A stretch of DNA of 64,000 bases from contig CAJTVB010000001.1 of NCBI GenBank assembly GCA_910579755.1, positions 98,502 to 162,501 on the forward strand, given 5' to 3'. Shown piece by piece: positions 54,895 through 63,622 of this stretch (its first letter is position 1; every line of letters starts with the position of its first letter). The notes beneath the pieces were generated by a model. It was not told the DNA's origin. It saw only the letters and a program-made list of their open reading frames with translations, and did not search any database. The position numbers were made by a program, and so were the translations under genes. The stretch comes from an uncultured Acetatifactor sp. (GTDB taxonomy: Bacteria > Bacillota > Clostridia > Lachnospirales > Lachnospiraceae).

Positions 54895-56565
54895 GTGAAG
54901 ACAGATATTGAAATCGCACAGGAGACATTATTGGAACCCATTACCCAGGTGGCAGAAGGCCTCGGAATGACCCAGGAGGATCTGGAGCTTTATGGGAAGT
55001 ACAAGGCCAAGCTTACCGACGAATATCTGGCCGGCCTGGAGCAACGTCCGGACGGCAGGCTGATTCTGGTGACAGCCATCAACCCCACTCCGGCGGGAGA
55101 GGGGAAGACTACCGTCACCATAGGATTGGGACAGGCCCTGGGGAAAATGGGGAAGAAGGCGGTAATCGCTCTCCGGGAACCGTCCCTGGGTCCATGCTTT
55201 GGGATTAAGGGAGGCGCCGCCGGAGGCGGATATTCCCAGGTAGTACCTATGGAAGAATTGAATCTGCATTTTACAGGAGATTTTCATGCGGTTACCGCAG
55301 CCAATAATCTGCTGGCGGCTCTTTTGGATAATCATATTCAGCAGGGGAACCAGCTGCAGATCGACACCAGACAGGTGGTCTGGAAGCGATGTGTAGATAT
55401 GAACGACAGGGTACTGCGGAACGTGGTGGTGGGCCTGGGAAACAAAATGGACGGAGTGGTGCGGGAGGATCATTTTGTCATTACTGTTGCCAGTGAGATT
55501 ATGGCCATACTTTGTCTGGCGGAGAATATGAAGGATCTGAAGGAAAGATTGTCCCGGATCATAGTGGCATATAATTATGCAGGCAGACCGGTGACGGCGG
55601 GAGAGCTTCAGGCGGTGGGAGCCATGGCGGCTCTGCTGAAGGATGCGCTGAAGCCCAATCTGGTTCAGACTCTGGAGCATACACCGGCGCTGGTCCATGG
55701 AGGGCCGTTTGCTAACATTGCTCATGGCTGCAACTCCGTCCGGGCTACCAGGGCGGCACTGAAGATGGCGGATTACTGCGTTACGGAGGCGGGCTTTGGA
55801 GCCGATCTGGGAGCAGAGAAATTTTTTGATATCAAATGCCGTATGTCGGGGCTGAAACCGGACGCAGTGGTGCTGGTGGCTACTGTGAGGGCATTAAAAT
55901 ACAATGGTGGTATGGCGAAGGCCGATTTGGTGCGGGAGGATCTGGAAGCGCTGAGCCGGGGGATTGTCAATCTGGAAAAGCATATCGAGAATCTTCAGCA
56001 ATACGGAGTTCCCGTGGTGGTGGCCCTCAATGCTTTTGTCACGGATACGGAGGCGGAGACAGCCTTTATCAGAGAATTTTGTCAGGCCAGAAACTGCGGC
56101 TTTGCTCTGGCACGGGTATGGGAGAAGGGTGGAGAAGGAGGAATCGAGCTGGCGGAAAAGGTGCTGGAGACGCTGGCCGAGAAAGAAAGCAGGTTCCAGG
56201 TGCTCTATGAAGACAAGCTTTCTCTGGAGGAAAAGATACGCACTGTGGCTTGCAGGATATACGGCGCAGATGGAGTCAAATTTGCGCCCGCAGCCCAAAA
56301 GCAGCTTCAGAAGCTGACGGAGCTGGGCTTCGGAAGTCTTCCTGTATGTATGGCAAAGAATCAGTACTCACTTTCCGATGACCCGAAGCGGTTGGGGAGA
56401 CCCAGGGGATTCGAAGTAAATGTCAGGGAAGTTTATGTATCTGCGGGAGCGGGATTCGTGGTGGCTCTGACAGGGGATGTGGTGACGATGCCCGGTCTGC
56501 CCAAGGAGCCTGCCGCCCACAGGATCGATGTGGATGAAGACGGGATTATCAAGGGTCTGTTTTAA
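54895..56565 (+). CDS. fhs: formate-tetrahydrofolate ligase
   Basis: A 556-residue enzyme that makes 10-formyl-THF from formate, THF and ATP. The ATP site TPAGEGKTTVTIGLGQAL is near 63, then LREPSLGPCFGIKGGAAGGGYSQVVPMEELNLHF, FANIAHGCNSVRAT, and VTEAGFGADLGAEKFFDIKCR. Length and blocks are normal. The start is GTG 54895 with AGGAAA about 8 bp upstream. It lies 36 bp after ftsK and may share its transcript. It supports one-carbon and purine synthesis, and acetogenic flow if the other Wood-Ljungdahl genes exist. Confidence 0.96.
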   Translation: MKTDIEIAQETLLEPITQVAEGLGMTQEDLELYGKYKAKLTDEYLAGLEQRPDGRLILVTAINPTPAGEGKTTVTIGLGQALGKMGKKAVIALREPSLGPCFGIKGGAAGGGYSQVVPMEELNLHFTGDFHAVTAANNLLAALLDNHIQQGNQLQIDTRQVVWKRCVDMNDRVLRNVVVGLGNKMDGVVREDHFVITVASEIMAILCLAENMKDLKERLSRIIVAYNYAGRPVTAGELQAVGAMAALLKDALKPNLVQTLEHTPALVHGGPFANIAHGCNSVRATRAALKMADYCVTEAGFGADLGAEKFFDIKCRMSGLKPDAVVLVATVRALKYNGGMAKADLVREDLEALSRGIVNLEKHIENLQQYGVPVVVALNAFVTDTEAETAFIREFCQARNCGFALARVWEKGGEGGIELAEKVLETLAEKESRFQVLYEDKLSLEEKIRTVACRIYGADGVKFAPAAQKQLQKLTELGFGSLPVCMAKNQYSLSDDPKRLGRPRGFEVNVREVYVSAGAGFVVALTGDVVTMPGLPKEPAAHRIDVDEDGIIKGLF

Positions 56566-56582
56566 CAAATAGAGGTATATGC

Positions 56583-58097
56583 ATGAAGTGTCCCAACTGC
56601 GGAGAGGAAATGGCTGAAGGAAGCCTGTACTGCGAGCATTGCGGCGAAGATATCCATATTGTGCCTGATTTTGAACCCGAACTGGAAAAAAGCATCGCGA
56701 AAACCATGGAGCTGGCGATCAGTGAAATACTGGAGGAACTGGGACGAAAGGATCCTTTCGCCCCGGAAGAGAATGACCCGTCGGAGGAAGATGATCCATC
56801 GGATTCAGGGAGTGACAACGCTGACGGCGGAAGCGGGAAGCTTTCTTTTCAGGAGCGGCTTCTGTGGAAATTCCTTTCCGGATTGCTTTTTGCGGTGATC
56901 ATAGGGGCCGTCTTTATGGGGGTCTGGGCGTACCAGTATCATTCTGTGGAATATCAGACAGCCAGGGCCGTCCAGTGTGTTTCCGAAGGAAATTATGACA
57001 GGGCGATTGCCTGCTACAATCGGGCCATTGAGCTGGACCGGGAGGATATTGAGCTGCTGTTCAGTCTGGCAGAGGTTTATTTTCTCAAGAATAATAAAAT
57101 TGAATATGAATATCTGCTGCGGGAGATCGTAAAAAATGAAGGTGCCACTCTGGAGCAGCTGGATCGGGCATATGGCAAGCTGATTGCCATCTACCGTGCC
57201 AGAGGGGATTACCAGACTATCAACGATCTGCTGCAGGCCAGTCAGGATCAGGAGCTGATTGCCACATATCGAAATTATATTGCACAGGCGCCGGAGTTCA
57301 GCCTGACGGAAGGATATTATACAGGTATTCAACCATTAAAGCTTACGGCGTCCGGCTCCGGAAAGGTATATTATACGCTGGACGGAAGCGATCCGGACGC
57401 AAGTGCCACACCTTATACCACTCCCATTCTTCTGGAAGATGGAGATTATCTGGTGAAGGCTGTCTTTATCAATGACAATGGAGTTCCCAGTGAGATCGTC
57501 TCCAAGGAATATCATGTTGAGAATGATGAGATTCCGGCACCGGAGATCAGTGCGGTCAGCGGCGAGTATGAATTTCCCATATCCATAGAGGTGCTTGACG
57601 ATAATGATGAGGTCTATTACACTACGGACGGCAGTGATCCGACATATTCTTCTTCCATATATTCAGGTCCCATTCCCATGCCTCTGGGGAAGACGGTTTT
57701 CAAATTTGCAAAGATAGAGGATGGGGTTGTGGGAGATATTGCAGAGAGGACCTATTATCTGCAGCTGCATACGGAGTATACGCCGGAACAGGCGGCGGCA
57801 GACGTGGCGGCATATGCTCTGGAAACCGGAAAGATCCTGGATGCGGAGGGGCATTTTGATGAATCCGGAGATATGTACAAGTATGTATATCAATATGTGA
57901 CGCATATCAGGGATGCGGACGATTGTTATATTATAGCTGAGATCTATCAGGCGGCTGATGGTACTCTTACCAGAACGGGCAATAATTATGCGGTAAACGC
58001 ATACACAGGAGAGCGATTCCGGCTGCAGCGGGATGAGAGAGGCCGAACCAGTCTGGTTGAATTAGAAATAAGAGAGGATTCCCAGGAAGGGGAATAG
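56583..58097 (+). CDS. zinc-ribbon/TM/TPR protein with two chitobiase-type C-terminal domains
   Basis: A 504-residue membrane protein. An N-terminal zinc ribbon (CPNCGEEMAEGSLYCEHCGE, 3-22) is followed by an acidic spacer, one TM helix (LLFAVIIGAVFMGVWAYQY near 101-119) and TPR repeats (ARAVQCVSEGNYDRAIACYN, LLFSLAEVYFLKNNK) near 125-225. Two CHB_HEX_C-type beta domains then occur (GKVYYTLDGSDPDAS near 260, DEVYYTTDGSDPTYS near 345) and a small C-terminal domain. The zinc ribbon is inside and the rest outside. The function is unknown; peptidoglycan or carbohydrate contact is likely from the beta domains. Confidence 0.75.
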   Translation: MKCPNCGEEMAEGSLYCEHCGEDIHIVPDFEPELEKSIAKTMELAISEILEELGRKDPFAPEENDPSEEDDPSDSGSDNADGGSGKLSFQERLLWKFLSGLLFAVIIGAVFMGVWAYQYHSVEYQTARAVQCVSEGNYDRAIACYNRAIELDREDIELLFSLAEVYFLKNNKIEYEYLLREIVKNEGATLEQLDRAYGKLIAIYRARGDYQTINDLLQASQDQELIATYRNYIAQAPEFSLTEGYYTGIQPLKLTASGSGKVYYTLDGSDPDASATPYTTPILLEDGDYLVKAVFINDNGVPSEIVSKEYHVENDEIPAPEISAVSGEYEFPISIEVLDDNDEVYYTTDGSDPTYSSSIYSGPIPMPLGKTVFKFAKIEDGVVGDIAERTYYLQLHTEYTPEQAAADVAAYALETGKILDAEGHFDESGDMYKYVYQYVTHIRDADDCYIIAEIYQAADGTLTRTGNNYAVNAYTGERFRLQRDERGRTSLVELEIREDSQEGE

Positions 58098-58108
58098 AGA
58101 GGTGAAGC

Positions 58109-58984
58109 ATGTATAAAATTTTAAAGAAAAAGGAATTAACCACAAATATTTATCTGATGGATGTGGAAGCCCCCAGGACTGCCAGATCCTGCCAGCCGGG
58201 TCAGTTTGTAATTGTGAGGATGGACGGAGAGGGAGAGCGCATTCCTCTGACGATCTGTGACTATGACCGGGAGAAGGGAACCGTCACCATTGTGTTTCAG
58301 AGCGTGGGCGCAGGCACCGTCATGATGGCAGGCCTGCAGGAGGGGGATTCCTTCCAGGATTTTGTGGGTCCTCTGGGCTGTCCCTCCGAATTGACAAAGG
58401 AGCCTCTGGAGGAATTGAGAAATAAAAAAATACTGTTTGTGGCAGGCGGAGTAGGTGCCGCGCCGGTATATCCTCAGGTGAAATGGCTTCATGAAAACGC
58501 AGTGTCGGCAGACGTGATCGTGGGAAGCAAGACGAAGGAGCTGTTGATTCTGGAAAAGGAAATGGAAGCGGTGGCCGGAAATCTGTATATTACCACGGAT
58601 GACGGTTCTTACGGCAGAAGCGGCATGGTTACGCAGACCATCAAGGATCTTGTGGCTGAGGGAAAACAATATGATATCTGTATTGCCATAGGTCCTATGA
58701 TCATGATGAAATTTGTATGCCTGCTTACAAAGGAGCTGGGGATTCCCACCGTGGTAAGCCTGAATCCCATCATGGTGGACGGCACCGGTATGTGCGGAGC
58801 CTGCCGGGTGACAGTGGACGGCAAGGTGAAATTTGCCTGTGTGGACGGTCCTGAATTTGACGGCCATGCAGTAAATTTCGACGAAGCCATGCGCCGCCAG
58901 CAGATTTACAAGACTCAGGAGGGCAGGGCCATGCTGAAGCTGGAGGAGGGCGACACCCATCACGGCGGCTGCGGCAATTGCTGA
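58109..58984 (+). CDS. nfnA: NADH-dependent ferredoxin:NADP+ oxidoreductase subunit A
   Basis: A 291-residue FNR-like subunit that carries FAD and a [2Fe-2S] cluster. The FAD part has QPGQFVIVRMDGEGERIPLT; the NAD(P) part has KILFVAGGVGAAPVYPQVKW; and the C-terminal DGTGMCGACRVTVDGKVKFACVDGPEFD region supplies cluster cysteines. It pairs with the next gene to form NfnAB, which couples NADH and reduced ferredoxin to NADPH formation. ATG 58109 has AGAGGTG upstream. The annotation of isolated copies as dihydroorotate dehydrogenase electron subunit is a family overlap. Confidence 0.92.
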   Translation: MYKILKKKELTTNIYLMDVEAPRTARSCQPGQFVIVRMDGEGERIPLTICDYDREKGTVTIVFQSVGAGTVMMAGLQEGDSFQDFVGPLGCPSELTKEPLEELRNKKILFVAGGVGAAPVYPQVKWLHENAVSADVIVGSKTKELLILEKEMEAVAGNLYITTDDGSYGRSGMVTQTIKDLVAEGKQYDICIAIGPMIMMKFVCLLTKELGIPTVVSLNPIMVDGTGMCGACRVTVDGKVKFACVDGPEFDGHAVNFDEAMRRQQIYKTQEGRAMLKLEEGDTHHGGCGNC

Positions 58985-59078
58985 AGGGTCTGATATGATG
59001 CGGGCCTTAAAAGAGAGCGATAACAGGAAAAACAGGGACGATCAGTAAAAACAACATTATAGAGAGGTTTGGTAGAGA

Positions 59079-60464
59079 ATGGATGTATTAGTAAAGGTGC
59101 CGGTGAGAGAGCAGGACGCAAAGGAGCGTGCGGCTAATTTCCAGGAGGTGTGTCTGGGTTATAATCAGGAGGAGGCCATGAAGGAGGCTTCCCGGTGTAT
59201 CAATTGTAAGAATGCGCAATGCGTGAAGGGATGCCCTGTGGCAATAGATATTCCCGGGTTTATTGAGAAGGTGAAGGAGGGCCGGATCGAAGAGGCCTAC
59301 CAGGTTATCAGCCGGGCCAGCGCGCTTCCCGCAGTCTGCGGGCGTGTATGCCCTCAGGAGAGTCAGTGCGAAGGAAAATGTATCAGAGGGATCAAGGGTG
59401 ACCCTATTTCCATCGGCAAGCTGGAGAGATTTGTGGCCGATTGGGCCAGAGAAAATAATATTAAGCCTGCAGGAGCAGTGGAGCGGAAGGGAAAAAGCGT
59501 GGCTGTCATCGGATCCGGCCCGGCCGGTCTTACCTGTGCAGGGGATCTGGCAAAGATGGGATACGATGTGACAATTTTTGAAGCGCTTCATGAGCCCGGC
59601 GGGGTGCTGGTATATGGCATTCCGGAGTTTCGGCTTCCCAAACAGGACGTGGTGGCCAAGGAGATCGAAAATGTAAAAGCCCTGGGGGTGAAGATCGAGA
59701 CCAATGTGGTGGTGGGAAAATCCGTCACTATCGACGAGCTGTTGGAGGAAGAAGGCTTTTCCGCCGTGTTTATTGGCTCCGGAGCCGGTCTTCCCAAGTT
59801 TATGGGAATTCCCGGGGAAAATTCCAACGGTGTATTTTCTGCCAATGAGTATCTGACCAGAAGCAATTTGATGAAGGCTTTTGACCAGGAGGCCAACACG
59901 CCTATTATGCACAGCAGAAAGGTGGCGGTGGTAGGCGGCGGCAATGTGGCCATGGATGCAGCCAGGACGGCGCTGCGCCTGGGTGCGGAGGTACACATCG
60001 TGTACCGCAGAAGTGAAGAGGAGCTGCCTGCCAGAGTGGAGGAGGTTCACCATGCCAAGGAAGAGGGTATTATATTTGACCTGCTCACAAATCCTACGGA
60101 GATCCTGGCTGACGAGAAGGGCTGGGTTACAGGCATGAAATGTATTCGGATGGAGCTGGGAGAGCCTGACGCTTCGGGCCGCCGCCGTCCGGTGGAGGTA
60201 CCCGGATCCGAGTTTTTGATGGAGCTGGATACGGTGATCATGTCTCTGGGAACATCGCCCAATCCTTTGATTTCTTCTACCACGGAAGGACTTGAGATAA
60301 ATCGGTGGAAATGTATCGTGGCTCAGGAGGATAACGGAAAGACCACCAAGGAAGGCGTTTATGCAGGCGGAGATGCGGTTACCGGCGCGGCCACGGTGAT
60401 TCTGGCTATGGGTGCCGGGAAAGCGGCGGCAAAAGGGATTGACGAATACCTGAGCGGTAAGTAA
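59079..60464 (+). CDS. nfnB: NADH-dependent ferredoxin:NADP+ oxidoreductase subunit B
   Basis: A 461-residue flavoprotein of the glutamate synthase small-chain type. Its N-terminus has two [4Fe-4S]-type cysteine sets (CINCKNAQCVKGCP and CGRVCPQESQCEGKC). The FAD site VAVIGSGPAGLTCAGDLAKMG is near 141, with PGGVLVYGIPEFRLPK, and the NADPH site VAVVGGGNVAMDAARTALRLG near 284. A final FAD block reads GVYAGGDAVTGAATVILAMGAGK. No GltB large subunit is near, and nfnA lies 94 bp upstream, so NfnB is favoured over glutamate synthase. Confidence 0.92.
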   Translation: MDVLVKVPVREQDAKERAANFQEVCLGYNQEEAMKEASRCINCKNAQCVKGCPVAIDIPGFIEKVKEGRIEEAYQVISRASALPAVCGRVCPQESQCEGKCIRGIKGDPISIGKLERFVADWARENNIKPAGAVERKGKSVAVIGSGPAGLTCAGDLAKMGYDVTIFEALHEPGGVLVYGIPEFRLPKQDVVAKEIENVKALGVKIETNVVVGKSVTIDELLEEEGFSAVFIGSGAGLPKFMGIPGENSNGVFSANEYLTRSNLMKAFDQEANTPIMHSRKVAVVGGGNVAMDAARTALRLGAEVHIVYRRSEEELPARVEEVHHAKEEGIIFDLLTNPTEILADEKGWVTGMKCIRMELGEPDASGRRRPVEVPGSEFLMELDTVIMSLGTSPNPLISSTTEGLEINRWKCIVAQEDNGKTTKEGVYAGGDAVTGAATVILAMGAGKAAAKGIDEYLSGK

Positions 60465-60475
60465 AGGAGGTCATT

Positions 60476-60775
60476 ATGGTAAAGCATATCGTACTCTGGA
60501 ATTTTGCAGAGGGACTCAGTGAAGCGGATAAGACGCAGGCCGGGCAGAAAATGAAGGAATTGCTGGAACCCATTCGGGAGCTGGTACCGGGAGCATTGAG
60601 GATACAGGTGCTGGCAAATGGGCTGCCCTCCGGCAACCGGGAGGTGGCGCTGATTTCTGAGTTTGAGACAGTGGAAGCATTAAAGACCTATCAGGAGCAT
60701 CCGGCTCATGTGGAGGCCGGAAAATATGTGAGAAGTGTCACGCGGGACAGAGCATGTATGGATTATGAATGTTGA
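60476..60775 (+). CDS. Dabb-family (stress-response alpha/beta barrel) protein
   Basis: A 99-residue Dabb domain (PF07876): MVKHIVLWNF at the start, VALISEFETVEALKTYQEHP and a final block AHVEAGKYVRSVTRDR. It forms dimers in known structures; function varies or is unknown. The strong AAAGGAGG is 8 bp before the ATG and the gene starts 12 bp after nfnB, so it is in the same transcript. Confidence 0.88.
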   Translation: MVKHIVLWNFAEGLSEADKTQAGQKMKELLEPIRELVPGALRIQVLANGLPSGNREVALISEFETVEALKTYQEHPAHVEAGKYVRSVTRDRACMDYEC

Positions 60776-60893
60776 GAGAATGCCGATTCATGAGCAAAAG
60801 CATTTGCGGAGCAGTGTATGGTGAGGTGTGTCCGGCCTGTGGGCGAAGGCACAGCGGTAAAGCGACTTGACAAAAGAAGGAAGGTAATTGAAT

Positions 60894-61607
60894 ATGCCAT
60901 GGTGCCCTAAATGTAAGAATGAGTACAGAGAAGGATTTACAGAGTGTGCGGAATGTGGATGCAGGCTTGTAGAGAGTATTCAGCCGGAGGAAGCGGAACA
61001 GCCTGCAGCGGAACATTTTGAGGATCAGGTTACGACGATTTCGGAGGAAGCGGACATGTGCGAAGAGTACATGCGCGAAGAGGCCCTGGCCGGACAGGAG
61101 AAGACTGCAGGCTGCGGGACATCTTCAACTGGTGCGGTGTATCAGGACAGCGCGGAGCGCGCAGATGAGAACAGGTCCTCCGCCTGGGTGCTTCTCATTG
61201 TGGGAGCGCTGGGACTGACGGCGGTGGTGCTGGGAGCCGCAGGCGTGCTCCCCATCCGGTTTGGAAATTCTTACTTGTTTTACGGGGTCATGGGAGCCGT
61301 ATTTATCTTGTTTCTGGTATCAGGCGCCATGTCTATGAAAAGTGCCAGAATATTTGCAAAGAAGGCGGAATCGGAGAATTCTCTCAAAAGCACTCTTCAG
61401 GAGTGGTGTGCGGAGAATCTGCGGGGAGACCAGATCGATCTGGAGATCGGCGCAGGAGAGGATTCTGCGGAAATTTTGTATTTTCGGCGTGTTACATATA
61501 TCAAGGAAAGACTGAATCATCAGTTCGTGAATCTGGATCAGGATTTTCTGGATAAGTTTATTGATGACTGCGTTTATGAGACGGTTTTTAAACAGGAGTC
61601 AGAGTGA
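60894..61607 (+). CDS. zinc-ribbon membrane protein
   Basis: A 237-residue protein. CPKCKNEYREGFTECAECGC at 4-23 is a two-pair zinc ribbon. An acidic spacer follows to about 95, then two TM segments (VLLIVGALGLTAVVLGAAGV and LFYGVMGAVFILFLVSGAMS) and a helical C-terminal tail. This architecture is common in Lachnospiraceae with no assigned role. ATG 60894 or TTG 60888 could start it; AGGAAGG lies 4-11 bp away. A 118-bp gap before it holds no recognisable gene. Confidence 0.7.
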   Translation: MPWCPKCKNEYREGFTECAECGCRLVESIQPEEAEQPAAEHFEDQVTTISEEADMCEEYMREEALAGQEKTAGCGTSSTGAVYQDSAERADENRSSAWVLLIVGALGLTAVVLGAAGVLPIRFGNSYLFYGVMGAVFILFLVSGAMSMKSARIFAKKAESENSLKSTLQEWCAENLRGDQIDLEIGAGEDSAEILYFRRVTYIKERLNHQFVNLDQDFLDKFIDDCVYETVFKQESE

Positions 61608-61617
61608 GAGTTTATTC

Positions 61618-62097
61618 ATGAAAATATCGATATTGTGTGTGGGAAAGGTGAAAGAAAAATTTTACCGGGAGGCAATCGGGGAATACCTGAAAAGGCTCTC
61701 CCGGTACTGCCGGGTGGAGATTCTGGAGACGGCTGATGAAATGACGCCGGAGGGCGCCGGCGCCGCGCTGGAGGAACAAATCAGGAAAAGAGAGGGAGAA
61801 AGGCTTCTGTCCAGGATCAGGGACGAAGCCTTTGTTGTTACGCTGGAGATCAAGGGGAAAAAGATGGATTCTCCGGAATTTTCCCGGGTACTGGAGCAGG
61901 CAGCCGTAAGAGGAAAAAGCCATATACAGTTTGTGATCGGCGGTTCCCTTGGGCTTCACGAGTCGGTCAGCGCAAGAGCAGATCTGAAGCTCAGCTTTTC
62001 GGACATGACATTCCCCCACCAGCTGATGCGGGTGATCCTGTGCGAACAGATTTATCGGGGATATCGGATTATGAATGGGGAACCATATCATAAGTAA
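61618..62097 (+). CDS. rlmH: 23S rRNA (pseudouridine1915-N3)-methyltransferase
   Basis: A 159-residue SPOUT methyltransferase. It starts MKISILCVGKVKEKFYREAI and ends with the knot motifs QFVIGGSLGLHESVSARADL, SFSDMTFPHQLMRVILCEQI and YRGYRIMNGEPYHK, as in all RlmH. It methylates the pseudouridine of helix 69 in the ribosome with SAM. ATG 61618 was chosen over frames starting at 61561 because the family begins MKI. The ribosome site GAGAG is weak; it lies 10 bp after the previous gene. It marks the end of the core-type region. Confidence 0.95.
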   Translation: MKISILCVGKVKEKFYREAIGEYLKRLSRYCRVEILETADEMTPEGAGAALEEQIRKREGERLLSRIRDEAFVVTLEIKGKKMDSPEFSRVLEQAAVRGKSHIQFVIGGSLGLHESVSARADLKLSFSDMTFPHQLMRVILCEQIYRGYRIMNGEPYHK

Positions 62098-62211
62098 GGG
62101 CGAAAGAGCAGACGATTGTAGGAGACAGAACAGAAATAAAATGTTTATTAGCCTATCAGGAACAGTCATAACAATGGCCTTAATCAGGCGCTGGTGGGAC
62201 AGGCAGAAGAT

Positions 62212-62400
62212 AACCCCATGGAGTAAATTTGCGGTTACTTTTCACGGCTTCGCCGTTCAAAGCAACATGATGCACACAAAATGAGCAAAAATCACTCATT
62301 TTGGCGCGTACTGTCTCAGGTTTTTGTGCAAACAGCGCACAAAAACACCTCGCGGTCCTTACCCGTGAAAAGTAACAATTTGCGGTCTTCATGGGGTGTT
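62212..62400 (+). repeat. MITE-like imperfect inverted repeat
   Basis: The left arm 62212-62247 begins AACCCCATG and ends TTACTTTTCACGG. The right arm 62363-62400, read in reverse complement, begins AACACCCCATG and ends TTACTTTTCACGG. Between them are smaller hairpins: AAAATGAG/CTCATTTT (62278-62302) and TTTTTGTGC/GCGCACAAAAA (62321-62345). No transposase frame is present. The 379-bp gap between rlmH and the next gene holds mainly this element and the promoter. Confidence 0.65.
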
Positions 62401-62416
62401 TTATTGTTATCCATAC

Positions 62417-62464
62417 TTGACATGTGTAATGAAAAATGCTAGTATATGTGTAATGAAAAATGCT
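62417..62464 (+). promoter_or_regulatory. promoter with 19-bp direct repeats (probable autoregulatory operator)
   Basis: TTGACA (62417-62422) and TAGTAT (62440-62445) have a 17-bp spacer. ATGTGTAATGAAAAATGCT occurs at 62422-62440, filling the spacer, and again at 62446-62464, covering the transcription start area. The two copies are identical and 24 bp apart, about two helical turns, so two protein molecules could bind on the same face. Confidence 0.7.
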
Positions 62465-62476
62465 GTGGAGAGAAAA

Positions 62477-63073
62477 GTGATAAAGGATACTTATATAAAA
62501 TGTTATCGGCTGAGCCAAAAGTATGATGGGTATATCAGTACGTCAGAGCTATTGAGAGAGGGACTGACAAACAGGCAAATTTCAGAATTTGTAGTCAATG
62601 GCATGTTGGAAAAAGTGTGTTATGGAATATATTGGTTTAATTGTGCCGATTATGATAAGCCAGGCGATTATAAGGCAATTGAAATATGTCGATGTAACCC
62701 CAGGGCAGTGATATGTGCGGACAGTGCGTGTTTTTATCAGGGACTTATTGAGGTGGAGCCGCCTGTTGTTTCGGTGGCTACCCGAAGGGATGATAGAAGA
62801 AAAATTACAATGAACTTTCCTGTGACAAGGCACTATTATTCCGGAAGCAGTTTTTCGGAACATCAGAAAATAATAGATACTGAATTTGGGAATTATATGG
62901 TTTATGATATAGAAAGGAGTGTTTGCGATTGTATACGGTTTAAAAATACGATAGATGATGACATATTCTCTTTGGTCATTGAACGCTATAGGAAACAGGA
63001 CAAAGCAGTAAATAGGATAGTACATTATGCAAAAAACTTACATATGTTAAATCAGTTGACAAAGTATATATAG
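62477..63073 (+). CDS. AbiEi-like antitoxin/regulator (type IV TA family), orphan
   Basis: A 198-residue protein. The N-terminal winged helix reads LSQKYDGYISTSELLREGLT and VVNGMLEKVCYGIYWF, the AbiEi_4 pattern, then PRAVICADSACFYQGLIE, VSVATRRDDRRK and a mid-region VYDIERSVCDCIRFKNTIDD, conserved in AbiEi and related transcriptional repressors. I chose GTG 62477, with GGAG at 6 bp; ATG 62453 inside the operator repeat is possible and would give a nearly leaderless mRNA. No AbiEii nucleotidyltransferase follows. It is A+T-rich relative to rlmH, suggesting recent acquisition. Confidence 0.75.
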   Translation: MIKDTYIKCYRLSQKYDGYISTSELLREGLTNRQISEFVVNGMLEKVCYGIYWFNCADYDKPGDYKAIEICRCNPRAVICADSACFYQGLIEVEPPVVSVATRRDDRRKITMNFPVTRHYYSGSSFSEHQKIIDTEFGNYMVYDIERSVCDCIRFKNTIDDDIFSLVIERYRKQDKAVNRIVHYAKNLHMLNQLTKYI

Positions 63074-63109
63074 CAGCAGAGATTTTTTATAGAAAGGCAG
63101 GTATATAAT

Positions 63110-63475
63110 ATGAGTTGTCATGATATTGGGCGCGGAATGAATTTTGTTGCTGTATTGATTAAGGAAATGTATGATACCGGAGAAATTTCCAGAGAAACAG
63201 CAGTGAAAATATTTCGAAGATTACAGAGAGGCGTACATTGGTGCGATGGAAATGAATATGAAGCGATAGAATGCATCTCAAATCGTTGTGGAATCTGTCT
63301 GAAAGAATTGGAAAAAGGGGAAATATTATATCCGCCTTATTTGGATGTTAAGGAAGAACATTTGGAAGCTGCAACGGATTATTTGTGTGAAGAGTGTATG
63401 CTGAAACTGTATGGGGAAGAGGGAAAGAGAAAAACAATCAAAGTATATGGCAAGGAACGTTGTAAAGTGGAATAG
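63110..63475 (+). CDS. Cys-rich small protein of unknown function
   Basis: A 121-residue protein. It starts MSCHDIGRGMNFVAVLIKEM and has a helical region (ISRETAVKIFRRLQRGVHWC). Two CxxC pairs, CGIC near 62 and CEEC near 98, likely bind one zinc. The gene is 36 bp downstream of the AbiEi-like gene with its own AAGGCAGG site and is probably co-transcribed. It lacks the GSxxxxDxD signature of AbiEii. Its function is not recognised. Confidence 0.68.
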   Translation: MSCHDIGRGMNFVAVLIKEMYDTGEISRETAVKIFRRLQRGVHWCDGNEYEAIECISNRCGICLKELEKGEILYPPYLDVKEEHLEAATDYLCEECMLKLYGEEGKRKTIKVYGKERCKVE

Positions 63476-63622
63476 AGTAAATTGGAACATTGCAAAGGAA
63501 ATGGAACAGTGTTTTTGGGAGTGTTATCAGAATAAGTTGCTTATCTTGAAAGACTGAAATACATGGGTGGTTTGTTCGCATGGAATGTGATAAAATAGAA
63601 GAAAGAAGCAGGAGATGAGACC

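Noticed and set aside
59079..60464. Glutamate synthase small subunit GltD
   Set aside because: The large subunit is absent and the gene follows nfnA, so NfnB is the better name.
60776..60893. A 26-codon frame starting near 60791
   Set aside because: It is too short, lacks a ribosome site and shows no recognisable features.
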